Assembly: GCF_004005565.1 (NCBI RefSeq)
Contig: NZ_SADD01000001.1
Location: forward strand, 124,001 to 188,000
From: Lujinxingia sediminis
GTDB lineage: Bacteria; Myxococcota_A; Bradymonadia; Bradymonadales; Bradymonadaceae
Direction: 5' to 3'
DNA length: 64,000 bases
Part shown: one piece after another, positions 44,541-53,514 of the stretch
Position numbering within the stretch: position 1 is the stretch's first letter
Layout of the letters: the number at the start of each line of letters is the position of its first letter
Notes under the pieces: model-generated
Databases searched by the model: none
Seen by the model: the letters and a program-made list of their open reading frames with translations, nothing else
Told to the model about the DNA's origin: nothing
Made by a program: the position numbers and the translations under genes

Positions 44541-45497
44541 ATGGGAGTGTCGGGGGGAAGGTCGTTGGCGATCGGACTGATCGGCACCAGGGAGCGCACG
44601 GTGGCGTCGCTGGGGGCGATGCTTGAGGCCGGGGGCTATGAGGTGCGATTGGCCTCACGAGGGGATGTGTCGGAGACGTTGCGAGAGCTCCAGGCTTCAT
44701 GTTCGGCGGTGGTCGTCGAGGCGATCGAAGCCACAGCGCTCTCCGATGCCCTGGAGAAACTGGCTGGCCAGGGGCAGGGCGGGGGTATTGTGACGGTGAC
44801 CGACGCGCGTGAGGTGAGTTTGCGGGTTCGGCTGGTGGAGGCGGGCGTAGGCGATGTGGTCGCGCGCCCTCTTGCCGGAGCGGAACTCCTGGCCAGGCTG
44901 GCGCGGGTATGCGCGAGGGTGGTGCCGGAGTTGCGTGGAGCATTGAGGGTGGCCGGGCTGAGCGAGGTGCTCATGCTCCTTCACCAGCAGCGTGCCTCCG
45001 GAGAGCTTCAGGTTCGCGCTGAGCGGCTCACAGCGACGGTGTGGCTGTGGCGAGGCGTGCTCCTGGGAGCGCGGGCCAGCCGTGGCCTGTGGGGCGAGAA
45101 GGCTCTCTTCCGGGTGTTGCGCGTGGTGGAAGAGGCCGCCGGAGTCTTTGAGTTTTACGAAGGCGATCCGGGCCCGGCCGATCTTGGGGGGGCGCAGTTC
45201 GATCCCCTGCCCACCTTGATCTTACGAGCTGCCCAGCATGCCGATGAGTTTCGCGCGCTGCGCGCACATCTTCCCTCAGGGCCATTGAGGCTGGTATCGG
45301 CCCTGACCTATAATGAGCGTTGCGCCGAGGTGAGCCGGTTGCTTCAGCGCAACCCTTTACGGAGCTGGAGCGTTGATGCCCTGATCGACGCCAGTCCCTT
45401 GCTGGATCTTGAGATCGCCCGGCAGCTGCATGAGGCGCTCACCCTTCACGAGGTTTGCTGTGACCCACCCCCTCGCCACGACCCTGCAGGATGTTGA
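44541..45497 (+). CDS. Receiver-like plus DUF4388 regulator
   Basis: 318 residues. Residues about 9-125 have a response-regulator fold (IGLIGTRERTVASLGAML, VVVEAIEA, GVGDVVARPL) but the phospho-acceptor Asp is replaced by Glu. Residues about 135-230 form a DUF4388 (PatA N-terminal-like) domain with SEVLMLLHQQRASGELQV and LWRGVLLGARA. The last 80 residues are helical. DUF4388 proteins are common in myxobacteria-like genomes and are linked to cell polarity or signalling, but their role is not defined. GGGGGAG lies just before the ATG. The next gene begins 1 nt after the stop, so the two are coupled. Confidence 0.75.
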   Translation: MGVSGGRSLAIGLIGTRERTVASLGAMLEAGGYEVRLASRGDVSETLRELQASCSAVVVEAIEATALSDALEKLAGQGQGGGIVTVTDAREVSLRVRLVEAGVGDVVARPLAGAELLARLARVCARVVPELRGALRVAGLSEVLMLLHQQRASGELQVRAERLTATVWLWRGVLLGARASRGLWGEKALFRVLRVVEEAAGVFEFYEGDPGPADLGGAQFDPLPTLILRAAQHADEFRALRAHLPSGPLRLVSALTYNERCAEVSRLLQRNPLRSWSVDALIDASPLLDLEIARQLHEALTLHEVCCDPPPRHDPAGC

Positions 45498-45498
45498 T

Positions 45499-46350
45499 AT
45501 GCGCACTCAGCGCGCGCTTGTGCTGGGGGCCGGCGGCAGGCTGGGAGGCCATCTGGTCGCCGAGTTGAGCCGGCGCGGATGGCCGACACGCGCGCTGCGC
45601 CGCTGGCGTTCGGCCCCTCCCTCCGTACAGCTTCGGGGCGTGGAGGACGCAGTGGGGGATATCTTCGATCCGGTCTCGCTGGACCAGGCGCTGGCCGGGG
45701 TCAACCACGTCTTTTATTGCGTGGCGCTCAGGCCCGAACATCGTGGCGAGACGTGGATGGGTCGGGCGGTGGAGGGGATACGACGCACCCTGGAGGCCGG
45801 GCGGAGCGCGGGGGTTGACCGGGTTGTCGTGGTCAGCTGTGCGAGCACGCTGGCTCGCGTGGCCCCCGGGAAGTTCGCTGACGAACGCGGTCATTACCTT
45901 CCCGGGACCAGCGATGACCCGAACCTCGAGAGCAAGTACGCCGTCGAACAGGAGTGCTACCGCTACTTCGCCGATGGCATGGATATCGTGATGGTGCTGC
46001 CCACCCTGATGGTAGGGCCCGGGATTGACTTAGGCCCCTTCGCCTCGCTTGATGTGCCGTCGGAGCAGCCTTTGAACATCGTTGATGTGCGTCAGGTGGC
46101 CTTTGCTACCGCGCAGGCGCTGCAACACGGCCGAAGTGGCGAGCGCTACATCATCGGAGCGAAAAATACCGTCGCCGCTGAGGTTTTTGAGGGGTGGGGC
46201 GCATCCGATACGTCGCGTTGGTTTCGAGCCGAGCCTTCACCGCCGCGTGACCAGGCCATCGTTTCACGGGGGCAGTGGGTCAGCAGCGCGCGTGCCTACC
46301 ACGATCTGAAGCTCGATGAACGCCTTGAGGGCTCGTCACTCCCGTCATGA
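45499..46350 (+). CDS. NAD(P)-binding atypical SDR (NmrA/epimerase-like)
   Basis: 283 residues from the ATG at 45499, one nucleotide after the upstream stop; AGGA precedes it. The N-terminus is a Rossmann fold (ALVLGAGGRLGGHLVAEL), and VVVVSCAST and VVLPTLMVGPG-like segments follow as in extended SDRs. The expected Tyr-x3-Lys pair can be read at KYAVEQE only loosely, with no clear catalytic Lys, so it may bind nucleotide without oxidoreductase activity. It resembles the protein at 53515-54423 in layout. The coupling to the DUF4388 regulator suggests a shared regulatory task. Confidence 0.7.
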   Translation: MRTQRALVLGAGGRLGGHLVAELSRRGWPTRALRRWRSAPPSVQLRGVEDAVGDIFDPVSLDQALAGVNHVFYCVALRPEHRGETWMGRAVEGIRRTLEAGRSAGVDRVVVVSCASTLARVAPGKFADERGHYLPGTSDDPNLESKYAVEQECYRYFADGMDIVMVLPTLMVGPGIDLGPFASLDVPSEQPLNIVDVRQVAFATAQALQHGRSGERYIIGAKNTVAAEVFEGWGASDTSRWFRAEPSPPRDQAIVSRGQWVSSARAYHDLKLDERLEGSSLPS

Positions 46351-46386
46351 TGCGATCGCTACGTCATCCTCCGGTGGAGAGCGAGG

Positions 46387-48372
46387 TCAGGCGATCGGGG
46401 GGCGAGTTCGGCCCATCTCAATGCGGCTACGGCCGTTCTTTTTCGCACGAAGAAGGCGAGCGTCGGCCACGCTGAAGAGCGTCTCGGCTTCCTGTCCGTC
46501 ATTGGGAAACGCAGCCAGTCCAGCGCTGAAGCTCACCGAGAAGGTGGTATCCTGATCGCCCTCAAAGATCATCGCGCTGAATTCGTCGAGGACCCGGCGT
46601 AGCGCCAGCGCCGAAGTCTCCAGTCCCTCGTCGACCAGCACCACCACAAACTCTTCGCCCCCCCATCGTGCCCGCAGATCCTCGATGCGAAATCGGTCCT
46701 GAAGAAGGCGTCCCAGCGTGGCGAGTACTCTGTCGCCTACCAGATGTCCGTGGCGGTCATTGACGTCTTTGAAGTGATCGACGTCGAGGATGGCAAAGAC
46801 CAGCCTGCGTTGGCGGCGGGTCACTTCGGAGAGGCGCGCAGCGAGCTGTTCGAGAAAGGGCCGTCGGGTGAGAAGGCCGGTCAAAAGATCGCGATCGGAG
46901 CGTTCTGCCGCCTGTCGGGCACGTTCAAGGCGAACGCTCAGGCGAACCGTCAGCTCATCTGGCGAGATGGAGGTGCCGATCACGTCGTCGGCACCGGCCC
47001 GGTACGCCGCGATGCGTGTAGCCGCGTCACACCGGGGAGCGAAGAGCACGATGGGAATCTCACGCCAACTTGCCACGGCTCGAAGTGAGCGGCAGACGTC
47101 GGTGGCATCCATCCCGGTGAGTTCGGAGCTGAGCAGCACCAGGTCGGGACGATGGTGCTCCAGGGCATCAAAGATCGTCCGGGTATCGGGAAGATACTGG
47201 ATCGCCATATCGCGATCGCCGAGATGCTCCGCGACCCTGGCGGCAAAATCGCCTCGCGGATCGACCACCATCACGCTGGCCTGAAGCGAGCGTCGAAGGG
47301 TGGTCAGCCGTCGGGCGATCTGCGAGAAACTCACTGCACTCACCGGACGGGGGGCCACATGCGAGGCACCGGCCCACAGCCCCTGGACGCGATCCAGAAT
47401 GCCGGACACATCACTCACCAGGGCCAGGGGCAGATGGGGCAGTCCCGAGGCTTTTTGCAACGTCGCGATGCTCTCCGAGAGCGACTTCTGGGAGTCGCTG
47501 TCTCCCGGGGTAAGGATCACGCCAGCGAGCAGCGGTGTCTGCACCTTGCTGGCAGCCTCGGCCACCGAGGTGGCTGTGCGAACCGGGATCATGAACTGAT
47601 CGGCAAACCCGCTGATGCGACGCAGGTAGTCCTGATCCTCGTCGATGACCACAACAGTGAGCGCGCGACTCTGGCTCTCGGAACTCAGCGTGGTGGTGGG
47701 GGTGTTGAGTTGGGCGGCACGCACCTGTGCTCGTAGCGTCTCCAGGATGGCCGGTGCCATCTCCGCAAATGCCTGGCCGCTTGAGGCCTGTGCGATAAGC
47801 CCCGAGAGTGTGCGCGCCACGTCGTCGAGTCCGTGGTCACGGGCGGCGTCAAGCACCGGGCGGGCCGTCCGCGCCAGCACCTGGCCGGAGTGCGTGCCTC
47901 GTGCCACGTCCTCGGCCAGGAGACTCAGGTGGGCGACCTCCTCGTCGAGACGCGTGACAAAGTCGAGCCGACGTGAGCCTTCCTCCAGCACGGCCACGGA
48001 CTCTTCGTGGAGGGAGCCGAGCGCAACCTCCTGCGACGCGTTCGACTTCAGCGTCTGCTCGATCGCGCCCACAATCGTTTCCGCGGAACTCCGGGCGGGC
48101 AGGCAAAGGTCTGCATGGGCGCACTCACCCAGCGCGACGATACGAAGATGAGGATGGCCGCTGAGGAGCCTCTCGGCCAGGGCGGAAGGTTCTTCCGAGA
48201 GTCGTGTGACGTCCATAATGAACACGTCGACGCTCCGGAGCAGTGCGTCGGCGTCCCGGCGGATATGCTCGGGATTGAGTTGAGTGAGCGCAACGCAGCG
48301 ATCGGCCAGGAGTTCGCGGAGCCGGGAGGCTCGCTCATCTTCTGGCAAACTTGTGATAACGATGTGTCGCAT
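46387..48372 (-). CDS. Diguanylate cyclase with three receiver-like domains
   Basis: 661 residues. A first receiver-like module (1-110, VDVFIMDVTR), an all-helical Hpt-like stretch (about 120-235), a second module (about 245-365, GVILTPG in place of the Asp site), a third (about 370-485, LVLLSSEL in place of the Asp site) and a C-terminal GGDEF domain (about 495-655). The active site is GGEEF, and an RxxD inhibitory site (RIED) sits five residues before it. It should make cyclic di-GMP and be feedback inhibited. Loss of the acceptor Asp in two receivers suggests protein contacts rather than phosphorylation control. A possible target is surface motility or pili. Confidence 0.85.
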   Translation of the reverse strand: MRHIVITSLPEDERASRLRELLADRCVALTQLNPEHIRRDADALLRSVDVFIMDVTRLSEEPSALAERLLSGHPHLRIVALGECAHADLCLPARSSAETIVGAIEQTLKSNASQEVALGSLHEESVAVLEEGSRRLDFVTRLDEEVAHLSLLAEDVARGTHSGQVLARTARPVLDAARDHGLDDVARTLSGLIAQASSGQAFAEMAPAILETLRAQVRAAQLNTPTTTLSSESQSRALTVVVIDEDQDYLRRISGFADQFMIPVRTATSVAEAASKVQTPLLAGVILTPGDSDSQKSLSESIATLQKASGLPHLPLALVSDVSGILDRVQGLWAGASHVAPRPVSAVSFSQIARRLTTLRRSLQASVMVVDPRGDFAARVAEHLGDRDMAIQYLPDTRTIFDALEHHRPDLVLLSSELTGMDATDVCRSLRAVASWREIPIVLFAPRCDAATRIAAYRAGADDVIGTSISPDELTVRLSVRLERARQAAERSDRDLLTGLLTRRPFLEQLAARLSEVTRRQRRLVFAILDVDHFKDVNDRHGHLVGDRVLATLGRLLQDRFRIEDLRARWGGEEFVVVLVDEGLETSALALRRVLDEFSAMIFEGDQDTTFSVSFSAGLAAFPNDGQEAETLFSVADARLLRAKKNGRSRIEMGRTRPPIA

Positions 48373-48662
48373 CTCAACCTTCGCGCGCGATCCAAATCAC
48401 CATGAACATATGCGCTATGTGCGTTCGTTGATGACGCGCGGGCGGGCGGCATCAAGCGCTGCGTTGCGGGGCCTCCAGGGTGCCGGAACGCGTGTTGCCT
48501 TGTGTGCGCAGGTTGCGTCGTACCTCAGCTTGCGGTGCGCAGCACCGAGGTTGCGCGAAGCTCAACATCGCGCCCCGGGACGGCGCGAACGTCGTGCACT
48601 GGCAACGTCTTTTGGAAGGTAAGAGGCTGCAGCCGCTATTCCACCCTGAATGTGAACTCTCG

Positions 48663-50276
48663 TTATCCCGAGAGGCGCGCGCGCAGCCGGGAACTCGCCG
48701 CGTCCAGCAGCGTTACAACCGCCAGAAGAAAGAGCAGGGCGGTGGCCGCCCGGTCATACTGGAAGTTGTTGATGTAGGTGTAGAGGTAGAACCCGATGCC
48801 GCCGGCACCGACCACACCCAGAATCGAGGCTGCCCGCACGTTGTACTCGAGCATGTAGAGCGTGTAGCCCAACATCAGCGGGAGTACCTGGGGGAAGACG
48901 CCGAAGCGAAAGCGTTGCAGCGGGGTGGCTCCCACCGTCCGCAGCGCCTGCAGGGGACGAGGATCGATCGACTCGATGCCTTCGTAGTAGAATTTGCCCA
49001 GGTAGCCGGCCGCATAAAAGGTCAGCGCCAGAATACCCGGAAAAGGTCCCAGACCTACAATCGCCACAAAGAAGAGCCCCCAGATGATGCTGGGAATGGT
49101 GCGCAGCAAGTTGAGGATCAGGCGCGCTCCCACCTGAAAGGGGCGTGCCGATATGTTACGCGCGGCGAGCGTGGCGATGGGCAGTGAGACAATCGCGGCG
49201 AGTGTGGTGCCGATAAGCGCCATCTGCACCGTCTCCAGAAGACTTTTCCCCACATTTTTGCTCACCGAGAAGTCCGGAGGGAGCATCCGAGAGAGGAAGT
49301 TCGCAGCGTGATCGACGTTGCCGAAGATACGGGTCACCGAGAAGTCCACGCCCATCGCCGACCAGATATACAGGCCCGCGATCAGGAGCATAAGTACCAG
49401 GTAAAACGAGGTCTTGCCCCAGAGCCCGTCGATGGGAAGTGGCGCGGGAGTCGCGGCGCTGGAGGCGTCCTGTTCTCCGGCCGCAGAGGGAGCGTCGGGT
49501 GCGACTTCTGTGCTCAGGTTTCCATCGGTCGCCCCGCGACTCTCAAGCTCTTCGAGCAGGCGACAGCCCTGATCGGGATCGCCATCGAAGAGGAGCCGAC
49601 CGTGGTGCATCACGAGGACCCGCGTGGCGAACTGACGCGCCATGTTCAGATCGTGCATCACCATGACCAGCGCGCGCTCCGAGGTCGTCGCATCGCCACC
49701 TGCCAGGCGTTCAATCGATTGCCGGGCCCAGTGCACGTCGAGGCTGGCGATCGGCTCATCGAGGAGCATCACCCGGGGGTTCTGATGCAGCAGGCGCGCG
49801 ATCGCCACGCGTTGCTGCTCTCCGCCGCTGAGCCGTGAGCTGCGCGTATGAATGCGCTCCTCAAGGCCGAGCTCTTCGAGGAGAGCGCGGGCCTGATCGC
49901 GATCTTCGCCAGGAAAGTGAAGCAGGCTGGCCGCCGAACGCTGATGCAGCAGGCGGCCGCAGAGCACGTTTTGAAGCGCGCTGAGCTGCGGAACCAGCCC
50001 GTAGTTCTGAAAGACCAGGCCCACCTGCTCATACATCGCACGCGGAGGCAGGCGGTCGGCCTCCATGCGGAAGCCGGCCACCTCGACAGACCCGGAGCTC
50101 GGGCTTAGAAGCCCACTGAGGACGCGCATCAGCGAGGACTTCCCTCCGCCGCTGCGGCCGATGATCGCCACGCGTTCCCCGGCGTCGACCTCGAAGGAGA
50201 TGCCACGCAGCGCTTCGACGCGTTGCGCGTCGCGCTCATAGCTCAGATGGAGATGTTCAACCCGTATAACGCTCAA
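48663..50276 (-). CDS. phnCE: PhnC-PhnE fusion: ABC transporter ATPase and permease in one chain
   Basis: 537 residues. Residues 1-240 are a PhnC-type ATPase with Walker A GRSGGGKSS, LSGGEQQRVAIA and VMLLDEPIASLD. A Ser/Ala/Asp linker (about 248-280) leads to a PhnE-type permease (about 285-535) with about six helices and the EAA-like segment GATPLQRFRFGVFPQVLP. Such permeases import phosphonate, phosphite or related anions. The binding-protein gene lies 35 nt upstream. ATPase and permease are normally separate proteins. The 48373-48662 gap beyond it holds no gene; it contains a GC hairpin (CGGTGC/GCACCG at 48533-48547) and short GAGGTTGCG-type repeats. Confidence 0.85.
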   Translation of the reverse strand: MSVIRVEHLHLSYERDAQRVEALRGISFEVDAGERVAIIGRSGGGKSSLMRVLSGLLSPSSGSVEVAGFRMEADRLPPRAMYEQVGLVFQNYGLVPQLSALQNVLCGRLLHQRSAASLLHFPGEDRDQARALLEELGLEERIHTRSSRLSGGEQQRVAIARLLHQNPRVMLLDEPIASLDVHWARQSIERLAGGDATTSERALVMVMHDLNMARQFATRVLVMHHGRLLFDGDPDQGCRLLEELESRGATDGNLSTEVAPDAPSAAGEQDASSAATPAPLPIDGLWGKTSFYLVLMLLIAGLYIWSAMGVDFSVTRIFGNVDHAANFLSRMLPPDFSVSKNVGKSLLETVQMALIGTTLAAIVSLPIATLAARNISARPFQVGARLILNLLRTIPSIIWGLFFVAIVGLGPFPGILALTFYAAGYLGKFYYEGIESIDPRPLQALRTVGATPLQRFRFGVFPQVLPLMLGYTLYMLEYNVRAASILGVVGAGGIGFYLYTYINNFQYDRAATALLFLLAVVTLLDAASSRLRARLSG

Positions 50277-50311
50277 GGGGTTTGTCCTGCAGTGTGTGGA
50301 GCGCGTCTCGT

Positions 50312-51268
50312 TTAGAAGCGCGCCTCAAAACCGACCAGATCTCGCATACGCTTGAGCTCACTGACGTGCTCGTCGTGGCTACGCTCAATGATGCGTTCGG
50401 CACCGTAGACGCTCTTGAGCAGCTCGGCGTTTTCCGGTTCGTTGAGAGCCAGGAGGGCGTCTCGTACCTTATCTTTGACCTCCTGCGGGAGGTCACCGCG
50501 GATGGCGATGCCATGGGTAGGCACCGGACCCTGGCGTTCAATGACTTTGACGTTGGCGCGCTGTTCCTCATCGAGGTACTGGTTGAGCGCGTAATCGGAA
50601 GCTGCCGCAGCGTCAACCTGACCGTTGACAAGAGCAAGCAGGGCCTGCTGGTAACCACCGGCGTAGGTGACGTTACTGAAGAATTCGCTCGGATCCTGGT
50701 CCGCCTTCAGATACCCCTCATCGATGACCTTGCCCAGGGGGAAGAGATAACCGGAGGTCGAGGTCGGGGAGGTGAATGCGATGGAGCGGCCCTTTAGGTC
50801 GGCGATGGAGTCAATATCGCTATCGGCCAGCGCGTACCACTGCGAGTAGTAAAAGGGGTTTCCGCCGCGCTCTTCAACAACGAGCAACTCGGCACCGGCG
50901 TTCTCGTGAGCGACCAGGTAGGGAAGCCCGCTGAAGTAGGCGACGTCTGCGTTATCCGAGCGAAGCGCCTCGACCACCGCCGAGTAATTTGTCGGCAGAA
51001 AAATCTCGACCTCGTAGCCGGTCTGCTCCTCGAGGAACTCCGCCATGCGCTCAGCGTCGAGCTCCAGCGCCTGCGGATTCTCCTGGGGTTGGAAGGCAAA
51101 GGTCAGCTCGATCGCTTCGGCGGCCTCTCCTTCGGTGGCTTCGGCGGTCGCTTCTTCGGTGGTTTCGGTCGGCGCGGCCTCGTCTTTCTCGCAGGCCGCG
51201 AGCACGAGGCTGGTGCCCAGTAGAAGGGCCAGCGAGGGGCGATGAAGTCGATGGATGTGTGCCATCAT
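50312..51268 (-). CDS. phnD: PhnD-like substrate-binding lipoprotein
   Basis: 318 residues from the ATG at 51268 (AGGA upstream; the preceding TTG frame adds two residues). The signal ends in a LVLAAC lipobox. A Glu/Thr/Ala-rich spacer follows, then a periplasmic binding-protein fold with PTNYSAVVEAL, DVAYFSGLPYL, GRSIAFTSPTSTSGYLFP and YALNQYLDEE, typical of PhnD/PtxB proteins that bind phosphonate or phosphite. It should deliver the ligand to the PhnCE fusion. A Fur-box-like sequence overlaps its promoter, so an iron-linked ligand or iron regulation should be kept open. Confidence 0.85.
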   Translation of the reverse strand: MMAHIHRLHRPSLALLLGTSLVLAACEKDEAAPTETTEEATAEATEGEAAEAIELTFAFQPQENPQALELDAERMAEFLEEQTGYEVEIFLPTNYSAVVEALRSDNADVAYFSGLPYLVAHENAGAELLVVEERGGNPFYYSQWYALADSDIDSIADLKGRSIAFTSPTSTSGYLFPLGKVIDEGYLKADQDPSEFFSNVTYAGGYQQALLALVNGQVDAAAASDYALNQYLDEEQRANVKVIERQGPVPTHGIAIRGDLPQEVKDKVRDALLALNEPENAELLKSVYGAERIIERSHDEHVSELKRMRDLVGFEARF

Positions 51269-51376
51269 ATGCAATCCTCAAGCGAAGGAGAGGGACAACG
51301 CCGGGGCGAACTTCGCCCGACGCACCGGATCTGGACGACATAGATGGTCGTTGGTGCGCCGGTCGTCAATAAGAAA

Positions 51377-51395
51377 TTGAGAATTGATTTCAATT
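51377..51395 (-). promoter_or_regulatory. Fur-box-like site overlapping the phnD promoter
   Basis: The + strand reads TTGAGAATTGATTTCAATT, similar to known Fur boxes of the TTGAGAAT..TTTCAATT type. On the minus strand a plausible promoter (TTGAAA, 16 nt, TATTGA) overlaps it. Similarity only; not tested. Confidence 0.4.
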
Positions 51396-51420
51396 GAGCC
51401 CGGGTTCGGGGCCCCAGAGT

Positions 51421-51454
51421 GGCACAGGCCGACATCGGAATGTCGGCCTGTGCC
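51421..51454. terminator. Hairpin downstream of HPPD
   Basis: A perfect 15-bp stem (GGCACAGGCCGACAT at 51421-51435 with 51440-51454) and CGGA loop. There is no T-run, so termination efficiency is uncertain. Confidence 0.5.
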
Positions 51455-51506
51455 GGATGATGCGGGTGCGCTCCGGGCCCCGAGCGGGGCGCGGAGGGGC
51501 GAGCGA

Positions 51507-52649
51507 TCAGATGCGGCCGCGCTCGACCTGGTCGCGCTCAATGGCTTCGAAGAGGGCGCGGAAGTTTCCGCCGCCGAAGCCCTGGTCGCCCTTGCGCTGG
51601 ATCAGCTCAATGAAGAAGGGGCCAGCTTCGGGCTGATCGTAGTAGATGGCCGCCTCCTTCATGAAGATCTGCAGGAGGTACTTCTCGTCGGCGCCGTCGA
51701 CCAGGATGCCGTGGTCTTTGAGCACGTCGTAGTCCTCGTCGATCTTGGAGACGCCCTGCTCCGCCATACGTCCCGGAGCGGCATCGTAGTAGCTCGGCGG
51801 GGTGTAGAGGAATTCTACGCCTTTGCCCTCCATCTCCTTGATGGAGCCGATGATGTCATCGAGGTTGAACGCCGCGTGCTGCACACCGCCGCCACCGAAA
51901 TCTTCAAGGTACTTCTGGATCTGGGAGGCGTTGAAGAAGGGGCGCTGAGGCTCGTTGTTGGCGAACTTGATGCCGCCTTCCGGATCCCACATGACGATCG
52001 ACTTCAGACCGGAGCCGGACTGGCGGGTGGGGTCAATGTCGCTGGTGTGGAAAGCGATATCCCAGAACTGCTCCATACCCAGCACGTCGCGGAACCAGTC
52101 CACAAGGGGCTTGAGCGTGCGCACGTTGGAGGTGAGGTGGTCGATGGTGGTGAAGTTGAAGCGGTTGGTGCCGCCGGTGTTCACCGTCTCGTAGCCGGCA
52201 TCGTAATCGGTGTAGCCCTTCTTCTCGACGAAGCCGTAGGTGGTATTGCCCAGGGGCGTGGCGATCTCGAAGGAGCGACGGGTGCCGCCACCGGCCTCAT
52301 CGGTCCGGATCTCGTCGATAAAGGTCGCACCACGTTCTTCGAGGCGCTTCCAGGCCTCTTCGATGTTTTGCACGGCGAAGTTAACGGTGCCGATGCCGGC
52401 GGTGTGAAACTTGCGGTGGTAGGCCGCCCAGCTGTCCTCGCGCTGCGACTCGACGCACTCAATGATGATGTCGCCAGCCGCATAGACTTCCGCCTTATCA
52501 CCGGTCTTCTCTTCCCAGGCCGGGGTGGAACGGGCGACAAGTTTGAAGTCCAGCATATCGACGTAGAACGTGCGGCTGCGCTCGAGATCGAGCGTGACAA
52601 AACGAAGACCGTCGTAGCCGGTGATGCCGAGGTTCTTAATTTGCGACAT
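51507..52649 (-). CDS. hppD: 4-hydroxyphenylpyruvate dioxygenase
   Basis: 380 residues from the ATG at 52649, with GGAGG 6 nt upstream. Two vicinal-oxygen-chelate domains are present. The Fe(II) ligands are His171 (TTIDHLTSNV), His248 (VQHAAF) and Glu338 (FFIELIQRKG). The C-terminal GFGGGNFRALFEAIERDQ motif is diagnostic. The enzyme converts 4-hydroxyphenylpyruvate to homogentisate in tyrosine breakdown; homogentisate can also feed pigment or tocopherol-like synthesis. No homogentisate dioxygenase is nearby. It lies on its own, between phnD and the HD-domain gene. Confidence 0.95.
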   Translation of the reverse strand: MSQIKNLGITGYDGLRFVTLDLERSRTFYVDMLDFKLVARSTPAWEEKTGDKAEVYAAGDIIIECVESQREDSWAAYHRKFHTAGIGTVNFAVQNIEEAWKRLEERGATFIDEIRTDEAGGGTRRSFEIATPLGNTTYGFVEKKGYTDYDAGYETVNTGGTNRFNFTTIDHLTSNVRTLKPLVDWFRDVLGMEQFWDIAFHTSDIDPTRQSGSGLKSIVMWDPEGGIKFANNEPQRPFFNASQIQKYLEDFGGGGVQHAAFNLDDIIGSIKEMEGKGVEFLYTPPSYYDAAPGRMAEQGVSKIDEDYDVLKDHGILVDGADEKYLLQIFMKEAAIYYDQPEAGPFFIELIQRKGDQGFGGGNFRALFEAIERDQVERGRI

Positions 52650-52829
52650 GTGCGCCTCCAGAGTGTGAGGGGTAGAAGCCGTTGAGCGCTGTGCGTCCAG
52701 CCTGCGAATGCGTTGCCTCAACGTGCCGGGGGGATAGACCGCCGATCGAACTAGCTTAATGTCGCACCCCTGTAAAGACGGTGCTTCGTTGGCGTGAGGG
52801 CGGCTCGTGAGTTTGAGAAACGCGGGGCT

Positions 52830-53432
52830 TTAGTCGAAATGAGCGTCGAACCAACGCCTCTCTTCGTAACGTGTCCGCAGGGCGTCGAAGACGGCGCGGG
52901 CCAGGGGGATGCCGCGATCGTCGAAGGTGTCGTGGTCGTCAAAAAATCGCTCGACGTCGCCGCGTCGTTGCTGACGGTACTCCAGCGCTTTGGCCAGCAT
53001 CTGAATGCGGTCGGCCACTTTAACGATGCGGGCCTCCAGGGTTTGTCCCTGGCGATATTCGTCAAAGGCCTGGCGCCAGGCGGGCACCGCGGCCAGGATG
53101 CGATCGGCTGCGCGATCTTCTGCCCTGTCGACGGCGTCTTTGCCGATGAGCTGCTTGACCGGGCGCGGGAGGTCGGTGAGCATCGCCTCGCTTAAGTCGT
53201 GGACCAGCGCGATGCGCATGACGCGCTCGACGTCGGGTTTAGGTTCCGGGTGGTGATCGGCCAACCACAGGGCGACCACCATCACGCCGTGCACGTGAGC
53301 GGCGATCGATTCGGGACGCTCCACCCCGCAGACCTGCCAGCCGGTCCTGGGCAGTGCTTCCAGTCGCTCAGCGCGACTCAGGAGCCGAAGGAGCTCCTCG
53401 GCGTCGCCGGGCGATGTGTTCTGATCTTTCAT
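52830..53432 (-). CDS. HD-domain hydrolase (YfbR/5-deoxynucleotidase-like)
   Basis: 200 residues; the second of two adjacent ATGs (53432) has GGAG at the right distance. The HD metal site is readable as AAHVHGV, VHDLSEA and KVADRIQML. Residues EDLPRPVK-type (LTDLPRPVKQ) match the YfbR/HDDC2 nucleotidase family, which removes phosphate from deoxynucleoside monophosphates. The C-terminal helix region is RYEERRWFD. Substrate not shown by sequence. It is followed downstream on the same strand by HPPD. Confidence 0.8.
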   Translation of the reverse strand: MKDQNTSPGDAEELLRLLSRAERLEALPRTGWQVCGVERPESIAAHVHGVMVVALWLADHHPEPKPDVERVMRIALVHDLSEAMLTDLPRPVKQLIGKDAVDRAEDRAADRILAAVPAWRQAFDEYRQGQTLEARIVKVADRIQMLAKALEYRQQRRGDVERFFDDHDTFDDRGIPLARAVFDALRTRYEERRWFDAHFD

Positions 53433-53514
53433 TCCCATCTCCGTCGTGGCGAGGATGTCGAGGGCGCATCCTCACGTGTCATCGTCGATGGGGAGTTTGA
53501 ACTGTGAGACGCAG

